A stretch of 64,000 nucleotides of DNA from Latrodectus hesperus (taxonomy: Eukaryota; Arthropoda; Arachnida; Araneae; Theridiidae): NCBI GenBank assembly GCA_037975125.1, contig CM075857.1:22236822-22300821 (forward strand), in the 5' to 3' direction. The notes under the pieces were generated by a model that saw only the letters and a program-made list of their open reading frames with translations, had not been told where the DNA came from and searched no databases. Positions 27,201-37,670 of this stretch are shown here, piece after piece. Every line of letters begins with the position of its first letter. Position 1 is the first letter of the stretch. The translations under genes were made by a program, and so were the position numbers.

Positions 27201-30200
27201 TAGTTTTTCCTTATAGAGTATTTCCCTGTTGTATGTTTTATATATTTACGATTTTGTGTTTATACTTTTTAGTGCTCTGAAATGTTTTGAATTATGGCTA
27301 ATATTTGTAAAAATATTTATTAAAATACTTGTTTTCTATGTTAAACTTTACAAAAATTAATTTAAATATTTTTTTCTGATAGCTTTGCAAAATTAAAAGC
27401 TTTCTTGTTTTGGTCAATTTTCTAAAACATTTGGCTATACAAATTGGACTTTAATTTATAGGGTAACAAAGTCGTCTTCATTGGGTGCTCCATTATGTCA
27501 AGGCACCGTCATTTCTACTCCTTGTGATAAAAGAAAAATCCTAGTCGCTAGGCATTAGGGAAAATTTATCTTTAATAATTAAAGTAGAGGTTATAGTGTC
27601 AAATTACTTTTAGAGTTAAATTTAAATATTTTGATAGAAAATCCAGAAGATAAAATAGAAATTTATGCTAATTAAAAGTTGATTTCAGTGCATGATTTTC
27701 TATTTTCTTTCCTTTTAAAAATCTACTTCCAAATGAGTTTCTATTTCAAGACTGAGGAGCTTAAGAGTAGCTAGTTTTGTATATTTATTGAAATTTCAAT
27801 GTAGAATATTTCTTTGGTCATCTGCATTGTCTTGCAAGAAACCCTTGTTTTTTCGGTTACTTCTTACTTTAGTGTGTTTATAAGTTCAAAATTCATGGTG
27901 TATATGTCTCCATAACCTTAGTCTACTTATAGCATTAGTGTATTCATTCAAAAATCTTCTTGAATTAACTAAAAATGTTAAACTTCACAAAAATTAAATC
28001 TTGAATTCTAAAAAAATGTTTTTATAGGACATGTTAATCTTGAAGTTCAAACATGTACGGAATATTTAGCTGTAAATTCTTTTTATGTTTTTAGGCGATT
28101 TTTGAATAAAGATAAGAATAAAAAACCCAAAACCACTGAAGAACTAGAGATGGAGAAAGTACAAGAATTACAAAATGAACTGTTTCAACACTTAAGACTT
28201 AATGAAATTAATTTCAAAAGAATAAAGGAAAACAAAGTAAGTATATCAATTTGTGTTTACTAAATTGTTTGCGAAAGTGCTCTTTAATATTCTTATTGAT
28301 CTTTATAATCTTCAGATAAAATTAATAACTTTTTATTTTTTCCAGGCTCCTTATGTAATGCACAAATTGTTTGACAAAAAAATTAAAGCTAAACCTAAAA
28401 TTTTAAATGAACACACAGTTAAAGGTAATTGAATTTATTTTCAATTTTATTATATTAGTGAACAAAATATTCAAGGATTGCTATGGTTTTAAAATAACTT
28501 CTAAATTTAACTTTTAAATTCTGCTTTATCAAAAGTTCCTTAAACCTCTGATAGAATCTAGGAAAAGATTGCTTAAACTCGTTTATTTATTCATTCAAAT
28601 TGCTTAGGTTAATTGTCTATTTATGTGTTAACATAAATGTACCATATTATAAATTTTGCCTGTGAACAGATCCTTGAAAAGTTCACTCTATTATATAGAT
28701 TTTCCAAATTAGTTATGTAAAATATCATTTAATAATCCTTTTGCTGACTTGCATTTGACTATCTCTTTTTAATTTTCGAATATTATCTTAGAATAGTTTG
28801 TTAAATTTTAACAAAAGATTTTTTTTTCCCAGTTTTAATAAATTTTTATTTGTTTCTCAGGACTTCAGCCAGCTAGCAGAAAATTAAATGATTTTGGAAA
28901 AAACAGGTAAAAATTTACTGTAAAAATATCAATAAATCAGATTCATTTATCCTTTTATAAAAGGTAAAAGAAGTTATATGCAAATGTTAAATATATTTGT
29001 CAAGTTTTAAACTTAGTATTTCAAATTCTCGTGTTTGAGTATTTAACAAAATTGCTATGGCTAAGAAGTAAAATTTTAATTCTTAAACTGACTTCTTTAT
29101 TCATAATTAGTTTAACTAAATGCTAATGAAATTACTCAGACTACTATTATGACTAGCTTCATTTTGCTGTGAACTCCCTCTGGTGCAATAAATTCAGCTG
29201 ACTCTTCCATCACAAAACACAATTGTAAATGTTTGCAATGGTTCAAGGTCTGCTTTAAAGTTCAGGTTTTAGTCCACTTGGCCTTTATGTGGGAAATAAA
29301 AATAAAATTTTTATTTTAATGAATCGTTTTAATGCATATGACTAGATAATTACAAAAATAATCCTAATCGATTGATGCCTAAATAACAAAATAACTATTT
29401 TTTCTGGTCAACAAAAGAAATTTCTTAGGTAGTCATAAACATTTTACCTAAAAATATTAAAATTTGAAATAATATTTGAGTGATAAATTTATGTTATGAA
29501 ACTAATGTATTAAACTGAATATTTATGAAATTTTTATGGTTAAAGTGTTAAAATAATAAAGAGATTGTACTATATCTAGTTTGTGTTTAATATATTTTTA
29601 AATCTAGGTTTTAAGTACTTACTAGAGAGATTATGACTTTACAATTTTTTAAAGTTTAGTTATTTCAATGGTTATAAAGCTTTGTCCTTATTTGCTTCAT
29701 AAATCCAAATTCAATGTAAGCTCATAATATATTTTGTAAAAGATTTTTATATCTATTAACTTATTCTGCTATTGAAAGAAAAATTTTGAATATCTGTTTC
29801 GAAATTGTATTTTTAAATAGCCAATTTCATAAATTATATGGAATCTATATAATATAAACTGAATATTTTGTTTTTATATTTGTCTGAAATTTCATTTTTA
29901 TAGCCAAGTTGAACTTCATGGTGAAAGAACAGCATCCAAAACAGATGATAACCAAAAATTTAAGAAAATAAGTAAAGAATTACAAGCCATTCTGAATCCT
30001 GAACCTACATCTAAAAATTGTTCAAAGGCATTACGTGATATTAATGTAGCTGAAGATTTGAGGAGTCTTAAAAAGGTATTTTAATTCAGATATATCTATT
30101 GTGTTATGATTTATAAATTTATATTGTCATAGAATAAAATGTATGAAATTGAATTTTAAAGGTACCTTTTTCAAAATGTGATGGTTACAAAGGTTTGAAG

Positions 30201-33200
30201 TTCTTCCCAACTGAAAATAAGAAAACTTTACCTCATCCTTTTAGTTTTGACAAAAGTTATAATACTTCACAAAATGCCAGCTTTATCTGCAAAGAAAATG
30301 GCAAAGTAAGTTTTTTACTTCACAATTGTTTTGAATTGTATACAGCACTAATATGTTATGAAATAATATTTACACCTAAATTTTTAAAGGTATTTTACTA
30401 TTTTTAAACAAACAAGATACTGCTTATTATGAATACTTAAATTCAACTTGTGTAGTTTTAAATATAAAATTTCTCTAACGTTTTGCATATCGACAGTAAT
30501 TAGAATATAACTCAATATTATTTGTTCAAAAATCCATTCTTTAGTGAGCAATTGGCTTATGAAATGTTGTGTCATTAAAATATTTATATTTTAAAATGTA
30601 TTGGAACAAAGCATTAAATACTATCAATCCAATGTGGTAAAACCTTTTACTTTAGTTCTGGAATATGGCTTGGCAGGGATCTCGCTTATACAGAGGGTAT
30701 TAATGCATTTTTAGAACGATTTCAATTAAGAATTTTAAAAAGTAAATGTTTTATAACAAAAATGTTTTTCAACAGCTTATTATTTAATATGAGAAATATC
30801 GTCTGCTACTTTTAAGTTTATTCATTTTTCAAAATGTCACATGTTAACAAGCTGTGGATTGAAGGATATGTTTTTGCGCTTTTCGAAGAGAAATATTCTT
30901 ATTCCAGGATTTAAAAACGTTGTGAAATGCATGGTATTAAAATTTCTAAGTGCAAAATAAGCAATATTATTAATCGGGCAGGTAAAAACCCTCGATCATT
31001 ATTTCTACATGGAAAGAAGACTCCAAACGAATATGCAAAAAAAGTACGTACTGTTTCTAAAGTGAAATCCCTGGTAACAAGAGAAAATCCGCCAATACAG
31101 AAATCAATTGTAAAGTCTTTAGATACATCTGTAGCAATAATAAATAAAATAATAAATCAAGATTTATAACCTAAAAAAACTAATGTTCACCAGCTTTTGC
31201 CGAGGCATGTGGCTCAACGCAAAACATTTTGTAGAATCCTGTATGAAAACCATTTAGCAGGAGATAAATGGAAATACATTGTGAAGCATGGGTTTACCTA
31301 AATGACTGCAAAAAAGGTCTATTTACTGTAGAAAGAGAGGAGAAAAAATGTACAAACCTGGTTCCGTCAATGTAAAGAAAGTTTCAGTAAAGGGTTTATG
31401 ATAGTCGCAGAGGTTTTTCCTACAAATGGAAAATTAAAAAGAGTAAAAAAAATGTTAAAATCAACTCATCATATTATTAGAAGATTTTACATCCAATATT
31501 TACAGAAGAAATTACACTTCTTTATCTCAAAGACTTTCAAAGTAAAACTTCATCAATACAAAGCTACAAGTCATACTTCGAAAACTACCACTGCATTCCT
31601 TGATAAAATGAAGACTAATACAGGTATTGCATATATACCTTTTCAACATATTCCTGTGAAGTCCCCTGACATTTCAACTATGGACTATTGTGCCTTTGGT
31701 CTGTTAAAAAGAGCTCTTTCTAAACACCAACACACCACGATAGATGAACTCTGGAAAGTAGTGGAAGAGGAATGGAAAGCAGTACCCTGCAAGTTTTACG
31801 AAAAGCTTTTCTATCATGGAAATCACGATGAAGACTTTTTGTCCAGAAGAAAGGCTATCAGGTCGAACATTTAAAAAAGTAATCTTTGAATTTTAAATAT
31901 TAATTAAGCGGCCGCGAAATCGTTCTAAAAATGTGTTAATACCCTCTGTAAATACATAAACATCACACTGACCTACACATGTTCCAGAGAGGAACTGGCT
32001 GGGGTGAGATATATGGATCAAGATAGATAATACATAGCCTCGTCAAGCTGAAGTTGAGGAATATTTAGTCATAGTTTGAATTGACTATTCGTTTCATTTC
32101 AATCTCCAGACCTGAATCTCGTAGAGCACTTGTGAGACTTTCAGTAGACGGGTTGCTGCTTTAAGACTTACTAGGTCAGTAGGAGACTTGGAAAGTATAG
32201 CTTACTCAATGTCTGTTTTTAACTTACCATTTCAGTAAGTGACAATTTAATTGGTAGAATGTAAAGTTGATGCTGCCAATACATTCAAGCTAGGAGTAGG
32301 CAAATTCCTTATTAAAACTCCTTGTATTTCTATGCCGAGCTGGCAGCCGAATGGTTAGAGCTCTTGCCTTCGGTTCAACAGTTCGTGGGTTCGAATCCCA
32401 CCTTGGGCATGGATGTTTGTAGTGGTTCGGAATCCACTTTAAACAGCAAGTCTTGGTCTAATTACCTCTCGTGTGCAAAAAATGACCGTTGAGCGACAAA
32501 CAAATCGGGAAACCTTGTATTTCTATAGCAAATCGCTTAAAACTGGGGTAATGTTTTTTAGCAAGATGGCTTTTTTTATTTTATATAATTTATGTGTTTT
32601 TCTTGTGTAAACTTCTATGTTGCAATCAATGCGTACTTGTTTTATGTGCATCGTCCAAATTTGTTGTTTTTGCATTCATTTGTTAATTAGAAGCAAACCC
32701 AGTTTGTTAACTTTTGAAGGTCAATGTTTTATGTTATTTATCTATTACAGTGTATTAACAAAACTATAACTTTGCAATTTATTCAAAATCATTTAACATA
32801 ATCTTAAAATATTAATCAAAAGTTCCTTTTACTTTTTTCTCTGTAGTTTTTTAGTTCTAAAATTTTTTAACTTCAGTATGTAAATATTTAATAAGTTATA
32901 AAACACATCCCTTTAAGTAGTTGATAAATGTTGATGATAGTTTTTTTCTTTATTGTTATATGTTAAACCATTTATTTACTTAGATATTTGTTTGAACTGA
33001 TTGTTTCAAAATATTGAGTATTTTTAAATTGGTAATTGTTATATAAAAAATTGCTAAATTATATTGTATTTGTTGTAACTTGTACAGAAATCACAAATGT
33101 CTTGTATAGATATGTTACCCTTTTTGAAAATGTTGTCTAATTGCACTTTTAGAAACTAAATACAAACAGTTGAAGATAGGAGAGCTCAAATTTTACAAGC

Positions 33201-34992
33201 AAAAGAATTATAATTAAAAGTTTAAAATTGTAGTCATTTATTCTAATATAAGAGAATATTGCAGTCTTATTGTTATAGCAACTTTAAAGTATCAAAGTTA
33301 AACTGACATATATCTGGTGTCTGATTTTAGCTCATTAAAATAGATTGCTGCTGAATAAAAAGATGGATTATGACATTAACTTATTTATTAATGAGAATAG
33401 ACAAATTGAGCATATTTATCAACAAAAGATATGTTCTTAAATATAAGAACGTTAAACTATGTCATCTTCAGCTTATTTCTAATTGGCTGGGGACATATTG
33501 CCATTTGCAATAGAGATTACATAGCGCAATGAAGAAGCTTAAATAAGCAATACTTCAACATTCCTTAAATGTATTACTTTTTTTCTCCATTTAGTGAAAG
33601 CATATTATCAGTATTGACTATTTACATAAAATTTAAGCAATGTGCTGCCAAAAAAAAATTGACTTTATTTAAATTACCTTCTTATTCACAGCAAAAATAT
33701 TTTGGTTGAAATCAAAACTGTAAAATAACTAATTCCTCTATTTTATTATAGTTACATGAAAGTTAGAATTTTAATCTTCTAATTTTCTAAAATAGAACAA
33801 CCAAGATAGAAATTGATTTTTTTTTCAATGAAAGAATATTTTAACGTAAATTTTCCTAATTTATCCAAGATATAAAATGTCTATTATAAATTAAACGTTA
33901 AAACTTTGGTTCTTCAGTTTGTAATTAATCTCAAAGTAATTGAAAAAGCAAAGTCAGAATAAATTAAAATAAAGATTGAATTTTGCTGATCACATAGCTG
34001 CCATTTGCAAGAAGTTTACTGCTAAATTGCAGCATCAAATTTATCTACTAAATAGCATCAATTATTTCTGTATAATTTGAATAACTTAATGAAAAATTTC
34101 CTTTGAAATAATTGAAAAAATTTTATTGAGTGATCATGTTTAATTTCTTTCTTATTAATAATATTTTAAAACTTACCTGTGTTTTATTAGCAAGTTTTGC
34201 CATTTATTTCAGACTTCCTATTTTCCATTCCAATTACTTTATTTTAGAAAATAATTATTGCTCTTATTAATTCTAGATTTTAGACCTCTTTATTAATATA
34301 AAAATCAAACTAAAATTGTAAAACTAAAAGAAAAAGTACATATGCCTACATTATAATATACTATTTTTATTGTCTTAAATGGTGGAATTCACATGAAGCT
34401 GTAAAATTTCTTTTCAATTCAGTGATAGAATCTATTGAATATTAATAAATTATAAGTTTAAGCAATTGTAAGTTAATTTAAGTTAATCTTATGTACTGCG
34501 TTATTAACTTGTGTAGATTTAAATTTAAAACTTGAACTAAATGCTGTAAACCTTTATTTTAAACAGAATTGGTTACTTAAACTATTTCCCCATTTAAAAA
34601 TTGCTTTAATTCCACTGTGCTATGTTTTTAATTGGAACATTTTCAGAATTGTGTTTCTTTCCATATTGTTAAAACATGAATACTTTAGTATAATTCCAAC
34701 AATTAATCTTGAGTTACTAAAACTTCTGTTCTTCTCTATCATAATCTATTCAATTTGTAATAGATGTTAATGTATTAAATTGAAATGTGATTTAGTTTTA
34801 TAATTATTTAACTTGCTACTGATGACTCTTGATTATATTTATTTAATAATGCTTAAAAAAATTTGTGTTTAGTTTTCAGTGTCAATGCGGACACCACAAT
34901 TACTAATCAACAAAGAGAACATTCATCCTTCTAACAGATTTCATTCAGAAACCAAAGTTGAAAAGAAAGTTACTAAAAGTAATAACCATTAA
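18177..34992 (+). CDS. TPX2: TPX2-like spindle assembly factor (9 coding exons, 378 aa model)
   Basis: Exons 18177-18270, 23898-23934, 26020-26322, 28095-28236, 28346-28424, 28861-28906, 29904-30075, 30162-30305 and 34873-34992 all have AG/GT borders and join in phase (1137 nt). Known: TPX2 binds and activates Aurora A on spindle microtubules and is released from importins near chromosomes by Ran-GTP. Seen: residues 6-16 (W-E-F-D-C-P-Q-F-V-D-F) and 28-31 (D-V-W-F) match the two-part Aurora-A-binding segment; a basic Ser/Pro/Lys-rich middle; a Glu/Lys helix (T-T-E-E-L-E-M-E-K-V-Q-E-L-Q) like the coiled region of vertebrate TPX2; P-H-P-F-S-F near the end; and three K-E-N triplets. At 378 aa it is about half the vertebrate length, so 3' exons may be missing. 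The name is inferred from motifs, without an alignment. Confidence 0.72.
19761..19801. repeat. Perfect 16-bp inverted repeat, 9-base loop
   Basis: Arms TTGTAAAGATTATATT and AATATAATCTTTACAA pair perfectly. Another in the same intron: 20180-20192 with 20208-20220 (13 bp). Confidence 0.8.
20460..20870 (+). other. GC-richer island of unknown origin in intron 1
   Basis: It contrasts with its AT-rich surroundings and holds GTGATCGCGTGACTCGCGTG and a 41-codon + strand ORF from ATG at about 20691 (M-S-M-D-E-G-I-L...). That frame is followed by a donor-like AAG|GTTAGT at about 20832. It could be a decayed transposon 5' end; I cannot name it. Confidence 0.3.
21240..21718. mobile_element. MITE-like element with 20-bp inverted termini
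   Basis: Left end TTTTCCATTTCGCCGGTGCA (21240-21259) pairs with the right end 21699-21718 with two mismatches. Subterminal GGCGA/TCGCC repeats lie just inside both ends. There is no coding potential. The target duplication, and so the superfamily, could not be fixed. Confidence 0.6.
23219..23283. repeat. 15-bp inverted repeat with 35-base spacer
   Basis: AAATTTAAAAGCACT at 23219-23233 is the exact reverse complement of 23269-23283. Possibly a very short MITE or just a foldback. Confidence 0.55.
23898..23934 (+). CDS. TPX2: TPX2 exon 2
   Basis: 37-base exon between TTTTATAG and GTATGT. It encodes R-E-L-N-G-R-K-T-T-P-P-L-K, corresponding to the G-K-T-P-L-R-K stretch that follows the Aurora-binding part of vertebrate TPX2. 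It enters in phase 1 and leaves in phase 2. Confidence 0.65.
23935..26019 (+). other. TPX2 intron 2
   Basis: 2.1 kb, AT-rich, no recognisable element; a TA-rich foldback lies near 24520-24570. Confidence 0.6.
26020..26322 (+). CDS. TPX2: TPX2 exon 3
   Basis: 303-base exon between TTTATTTCAG and GTATGT. It encodes a basic, Ser/Pro/Lys-rich, probably disordered segment with T-P-R-L-K-P-V-K, H-R-R-S-L-S-D and T-P-M-C-L-K. It has the clearest coding composition in the region. Confidence 0.75.
27462..27558 (+). CDS. Possible alternative or stop-containing TPX2 exon
   Basis: An acceptor-like TTTATAG precedes a segment that continues exon 3 in frame for 31 codons (V-T-K-S-S-S-L-G-A-P-L-C...) and then meets TAG at 27556-27558, with no good donor before it. 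It is GC-richer and more coding-like than the surrounding intron. Options: an alternative last exon, a poison exon, or a decayed exon that is skipped. Confidence 0.35.
28095..28236 (+). CDS. TPX2: TPX2 exon 4
   Basis: 142-base exon between TTTTTAG and GTAAGT. It encodes R-F-L-N-K-D-K-N-K-K then the Glu/Lys helix T-T-E-E-L-E-M-E-K-V-Q-E-L-Q-N-E-L, matching the E-E-L-E-L-E-K-I-Q pattern of vertebrate TPX2. It ends with I-K-E-N-K, a KEN triplet. Confidence 0.75.
28346..28424 (+). CDS. TPX2: TPX2 exon 5
   Basis: 79-base exon, TTTTTCCAG to GTAATT. Encodes A-P-Y-V-M-H-K-L-F-D-K-K-I-K-A-K-P, basic. Confidence 0.7.
28861..28906 (+). CDS. TPX2: TPX2 exon 6
   Basis: 46-base exon, TTTCTCAG to GTAAAA. 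Encodes G-L-Q-P-A-S-R-K-L-N-D-F-G-K-N; phases match its neighbours. Confidence 0.6.
28907..29903 (+). other. TPX2 intron 6
   Basis: 1 kb AT-rich intron. A GC-richer patch near 29150-29290 is unassigned. Confidence 0.55.
29904..30075 (+). CDS. TPX2: TPX2 exon 7
   Basis: 172-base exon, TTTTATAG to GTATTT. Hydrophilic, Lys/Glu-rich, with K-F-K-K-I-S-K-E-L-Q-A-I-L-N-P-E-P and L-R-D-I-N-V-A-E-D-L. Confidence 0.7.
30162..30305 (+). CDS. TPX2: TPX2 exon 8
   Basis: 144-base exon, phase 0 at both ends, TTTTAAAG to GTAAGT. It contains L-P-H-P-F-S-F-D-K, resembling the P-F-x-F motifs of TPX2 proteins, and ends in C-K-E-N-G-K. Confidence 0.7.
30691..31948 (+). mobile_element. Mariner-superfamily element inside TPX2 intron 8
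   Basis: Flanked by TA (30689-30690 and 31949-31950). The 33-bp inverted repeats at 30691-30723 and 31916-31948 differ at two positions and start CAGAGGGTATTAA. It carries one + strand transposase frame. Confidence 0.92.
30834..31874 (+). pseudogene. Mariner-type transposase, nonsense-inactivated
   Basis: A single reading frame of 346 codons runs from ATG 30834 to TAA 31872-31874 without any frameshift, but with four in-frame stops (near 30914, 31167, 31299 and 31331). Readable parts: an N-terminal HTH; W-F-R-Q-C-K-E-S-F-S-K-G-F-M; L-H-Q-Y-K-A-T-S-H-T-S, where the second catalytic Asp is Tyr; and S-P-D-I-S-T-M-D-Y-C-A-F-G. 41 residues lie between that Tyr and the D of M-D-Y, suggesting a DD41D-type family. 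The first D region (near 31280-31310) is eroded. Confidence 0.8.
31960..32310 (+). mobile_element. Tc1-like transposase 3' fragment
   Basis: Broken + frames read as a Tc1 C-terminus: Q-A-E-V-E-E-Y-L, F-Q-S-P-D-L-N-L-V-E-H-L (carrying the third catalytic residue, E), R-R-V-A-A-L-R, S-V-G-D-L-E, and I-S-V-S-D-N-L-I-G. It lies directly beside the mariner relative, which may have inserted into it. Confidence 0.65.
32334..32512 (+). repeat. tRNA-derived SINE, second copy, 14-bp target duplication
   Basis: Nearly identical to 6266-6442 (same A box and GGTTCGAATCCC B box). Flanked by CCTTGTATTTCTAT at 32320-32333 and 32513-32526. Confidence 0.92.
32527..34872 (+). other. Rest of TPX2 intron 8
   Basis: AT-rich sequence with no element I can name. 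Missing TPX2 exons could hide here, but I saw none with convincing borders. Confidence 0.5.
34873..34992 (+). CDS. TPX2: TPX2 exon 9 (last exon in the model)
   Basis: Acceptor GTGTTTAG gives frame F-S-V-S-M-R-T-P-Q-L-L-I-N-K-E-N-I-H-P, ending in TAA at 34990-34992. It contains an N-K-E-N-I-H-P KEN-box-like motif. The acceptor seven bases downstream would hit a stop within nine codons, so the upstream AG was chosen. A donor-like AAAA|GTAATA at 34978/34979 could instead splice to 37559 (stop after two codons) or to a distant exon. Confidence 0.6.
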   Translation, partial: FSVSMRTPQLLINKENIHPSNRFHSETKVEKKVTKSNNH

Positions 34993-35944
34993 CTTATTAA
35001 TTTTTGACATTAAGCCTGATATTTTACATTGAGTTTTTACTTATTAAGTTGAATTTTTATTAATCTTATTTATTAAAAATTTTCCTGGTAACAACATCCT
35101 AAAAACCTTTACACATAAAATTGCCTTAATTTCTAATGTCTATTTGCTTATCGTTATTTAAGTCGAAGCATGACTTTAAAATGTAAGACTTTTTCCATCT
35201 ATTAATTTCTAACTTTTTATATAATTGTTTTTATTATCTAAGTAAAAAGAATTAAATGTAAATTTTAATATACAGATCCATTTTTTTGTTTAAGTACTAG
35301 TGTTCTCTTCCTTTTTAACTTAGCAAAAAGTATATGTATATTAAATAACTTGTATATTTTTCTAAATTTATTTTGAAGAAAAAAATGAGAGTATGTGTTT
35401 TAATTTCATGATGAGTTATTTTTATTGAAATTTCTTAAAAGGTAATTTACTAAATTCCAGATTAAATAAATTGGAGTATGTATATACTCCAATTTATTTA
35501 ATCTGGATCATCAGTATGTATATATATTATTACTACTACTTTTTGTTAAACTTTGAATTGTTTGTTTTCATACCCATCTCTTGGTAAATATAATAGACAT
35601 GACAGAAATATTTAGAGCTTTTAGATGTTCACAACATTGTCTTCCTATTTGGTTATGAGTTTACAGAATTAAGATTATATATAAAGTAATTGGTTTTCTG
35701 TTTACCACACACACACAAAGTTTTTCCTAACTTAAATTTTAATGCTTTTAATTAAACTTGATAAATATTAGTACATGCATTACATAAATATTAATATACT
35801 TTAGTATATTTCTAATGGAATAAAAATGACTTGTGTCTAAAAAGCTTTTTACTATAAAATTTAAATCTTGATTATATTTATTTAATAACAGTACATACAT
35901 GCTACATAAAGAATGGGAATTTTCAAGTAGAAATAAAGGAAAGT
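34993..35944 (+). other. Probable 3' UTR or intron of TPX2
   Basis: AT-rich, no ORF. It holds the perfect palindrome at 35456-35507 and a short CA run near 35707. Confidence 0.5.
35456..35507. repeat. Perfect 24-bp palindrome with 4-base loop
   Basis: The left arm begins TCCAGATTAAATAAATTGG and the right arm is its exact reverse complement, separated by GTAT. If transcribed, it would form a long stem-loop in the TPX2 3' region. Confidence 0.9.
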
Positions 35945-35959
35945 ATTAGTAATGAATTG

Positions 35960-36208
35960 TTGTCTTCAGCCAGCCAGGCTAACAATATGGGGTGCGCTGC
36001 TCCACTTTTCTAACTGAACCATATTTTGTTGTGGAGTCCGACTTTCTCAGTACATACACACCATAGCAACCTGTTTATAGGGTAGGCTACCATTCATACA
36101 AAGACGGGACAGACAGAAAGGAAATACATCCATACCCAAACTGGGATTCGAACCCAGGACGTCCCTATCCGCAGTCAGGCACTCTGACCACTACACAGGG
36201 TAGGCGGC
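35960..36208 (-). repeat. tRNA-derived SINE, full copy, 15-bp target duplication
   Basis: On the minus strand it starts with a tRNA-like head (A-box-like GTAGTGGTCAGAGTGCC; B box GGTTCGAATCCC) and ends with a short tail. Flanked by ATTAGTAATGAATTG at 35945-35959 and 36209-36223. Same family as the split SINE at 1529-1738/3859-3936. Confidence 0.9.
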
Positions 36209-36223
36209 ATTAGTAATGAATTG

Positions 36224-37558
36224 ACTAAATTTAATAATTTTAATTGGTATTTTTGTAACCTGACTAACAGTTGTGAATATATAATGCTTATCTGAAGCTA
36301 AAAATTTAGTTAATTTTGTTATATGTATGTAATCTGGGTTTAATTAAACCTAGAGAATAAGCTACTTCTATAAAATTCAGTAGCTTTGATTATTACAAAA
36401 TCCATTGTTTAGAACAGTAGTCACTAAACATACAGTGCTTCTAAACTGTTGTCCATTTTTAAATCCTATTCTGCACTATCAACTGGATGAATTGCCAACT
36501 TTTAAAAAAATCATTAACTTGCTTGATGTCTATAAACTTATTTCTAATGAAAATGCAATATTTTTTAGTGTTAACTCTATCAGAAAGAAAATGAAATTAA
36601 ATCATATACAATAAAGAAATTGAAGTCTTGTTTGATAAAATTTGCTATTACACTTATTACTAACTTAGTCACTTATGTGAGAAGGACGGTAATTGTATTA
36701 TCTTGTCAATAAGTTTTCAACAATGGAAGATGGGTGTAGAGTTTTTGTATAAAATTGTCCAAGTTTGCTCATCAGTGAGTCTTTCTATATTTTTAATAAA
36801 TTTCAATGCTTAAAAAAGAAACTGCTCAGAGTTGAATGATGCCTTCACATAAATCTGGTCTAACATTTTTCAAAGAACAAAAGAGGCCAAATATTTTTAG
36901 AGCTTGAAATAAGTGATTTTATAGATGATTAATCCATTTTTAAAATTAGTCAGTTCCACTTCATGATAGCATTAGTCTTGAATCATTTTTTCATTACAGA
37001 AATTGATTCTGAGGATTTTCTAACTAAAAAAGACTATTTAACAAACTAATACCAAAATCCATTTGATATCATAGCAGTGTTTTTTGAATTCACATCTCAA
37101 ATTTGAAATAATTTTAATATTTTATCAAATTGCAAATTAACAACCAGAATATTAATGTGATCTTTTGAAAATGCCTTTGCCAAATCCATTGTGAACTGTT
37201 TAGTGATCGCTGGTTCAAAGTATAAAATAGTTTCTCTTCCTGGGGCTTTTTTACTTCTGAAACTGTAAAAGAACAGTCCTAGATGTCTAAAATAGAGAAG
37301 TAGCAATTTATTATTGTTTGAAGATATTTTTAACATTTGTTTGGAACATATTTAACATATTTTCCATGAAGACTTAATGCAATTATTTAAGTTATAACTT
37401 TTAATAATATATAAAGAATGATTATGCAATAATTAAAAAGAATTCATAATAAAACATTAACTCAAATTTATTTTTATCTGCTTATTTGTTGAACATGCCT
37501 TTTATATTAGTTTAAATTCCTATCAGTGTAATAAAATATCTTACTCTTTTTTTTATAG
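36224..37558. other. No gene supported; weak open frames
   Basis: A + frame at 36405-36614 and a minus frame at 37097-37336 have slightly protein-like composition, but no motif I recognise. Confidence 0.45.
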
Positions 37559-37670
37559 GAAATTAATGACTGAATTATAAGAATTTAATGCATGATAAAA
37601 TTGGAAAAATATAACTGACTTGTAATGTGGACTCTTTCTGTAAATAAACATCTGTTGCCTATTTTTTCTT
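37559..37670 (+). other. Possible alternative terminal exon of TPX2 with poly(A) signal
   Basis: A strong acceptor (CTCTTTTTTTTATAG) is followed by sequence that, joined from the donor after 34978, would add two residues and a stop. AATAAA occurs about 85 bases on, near 37643. Confidence 0.35.
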
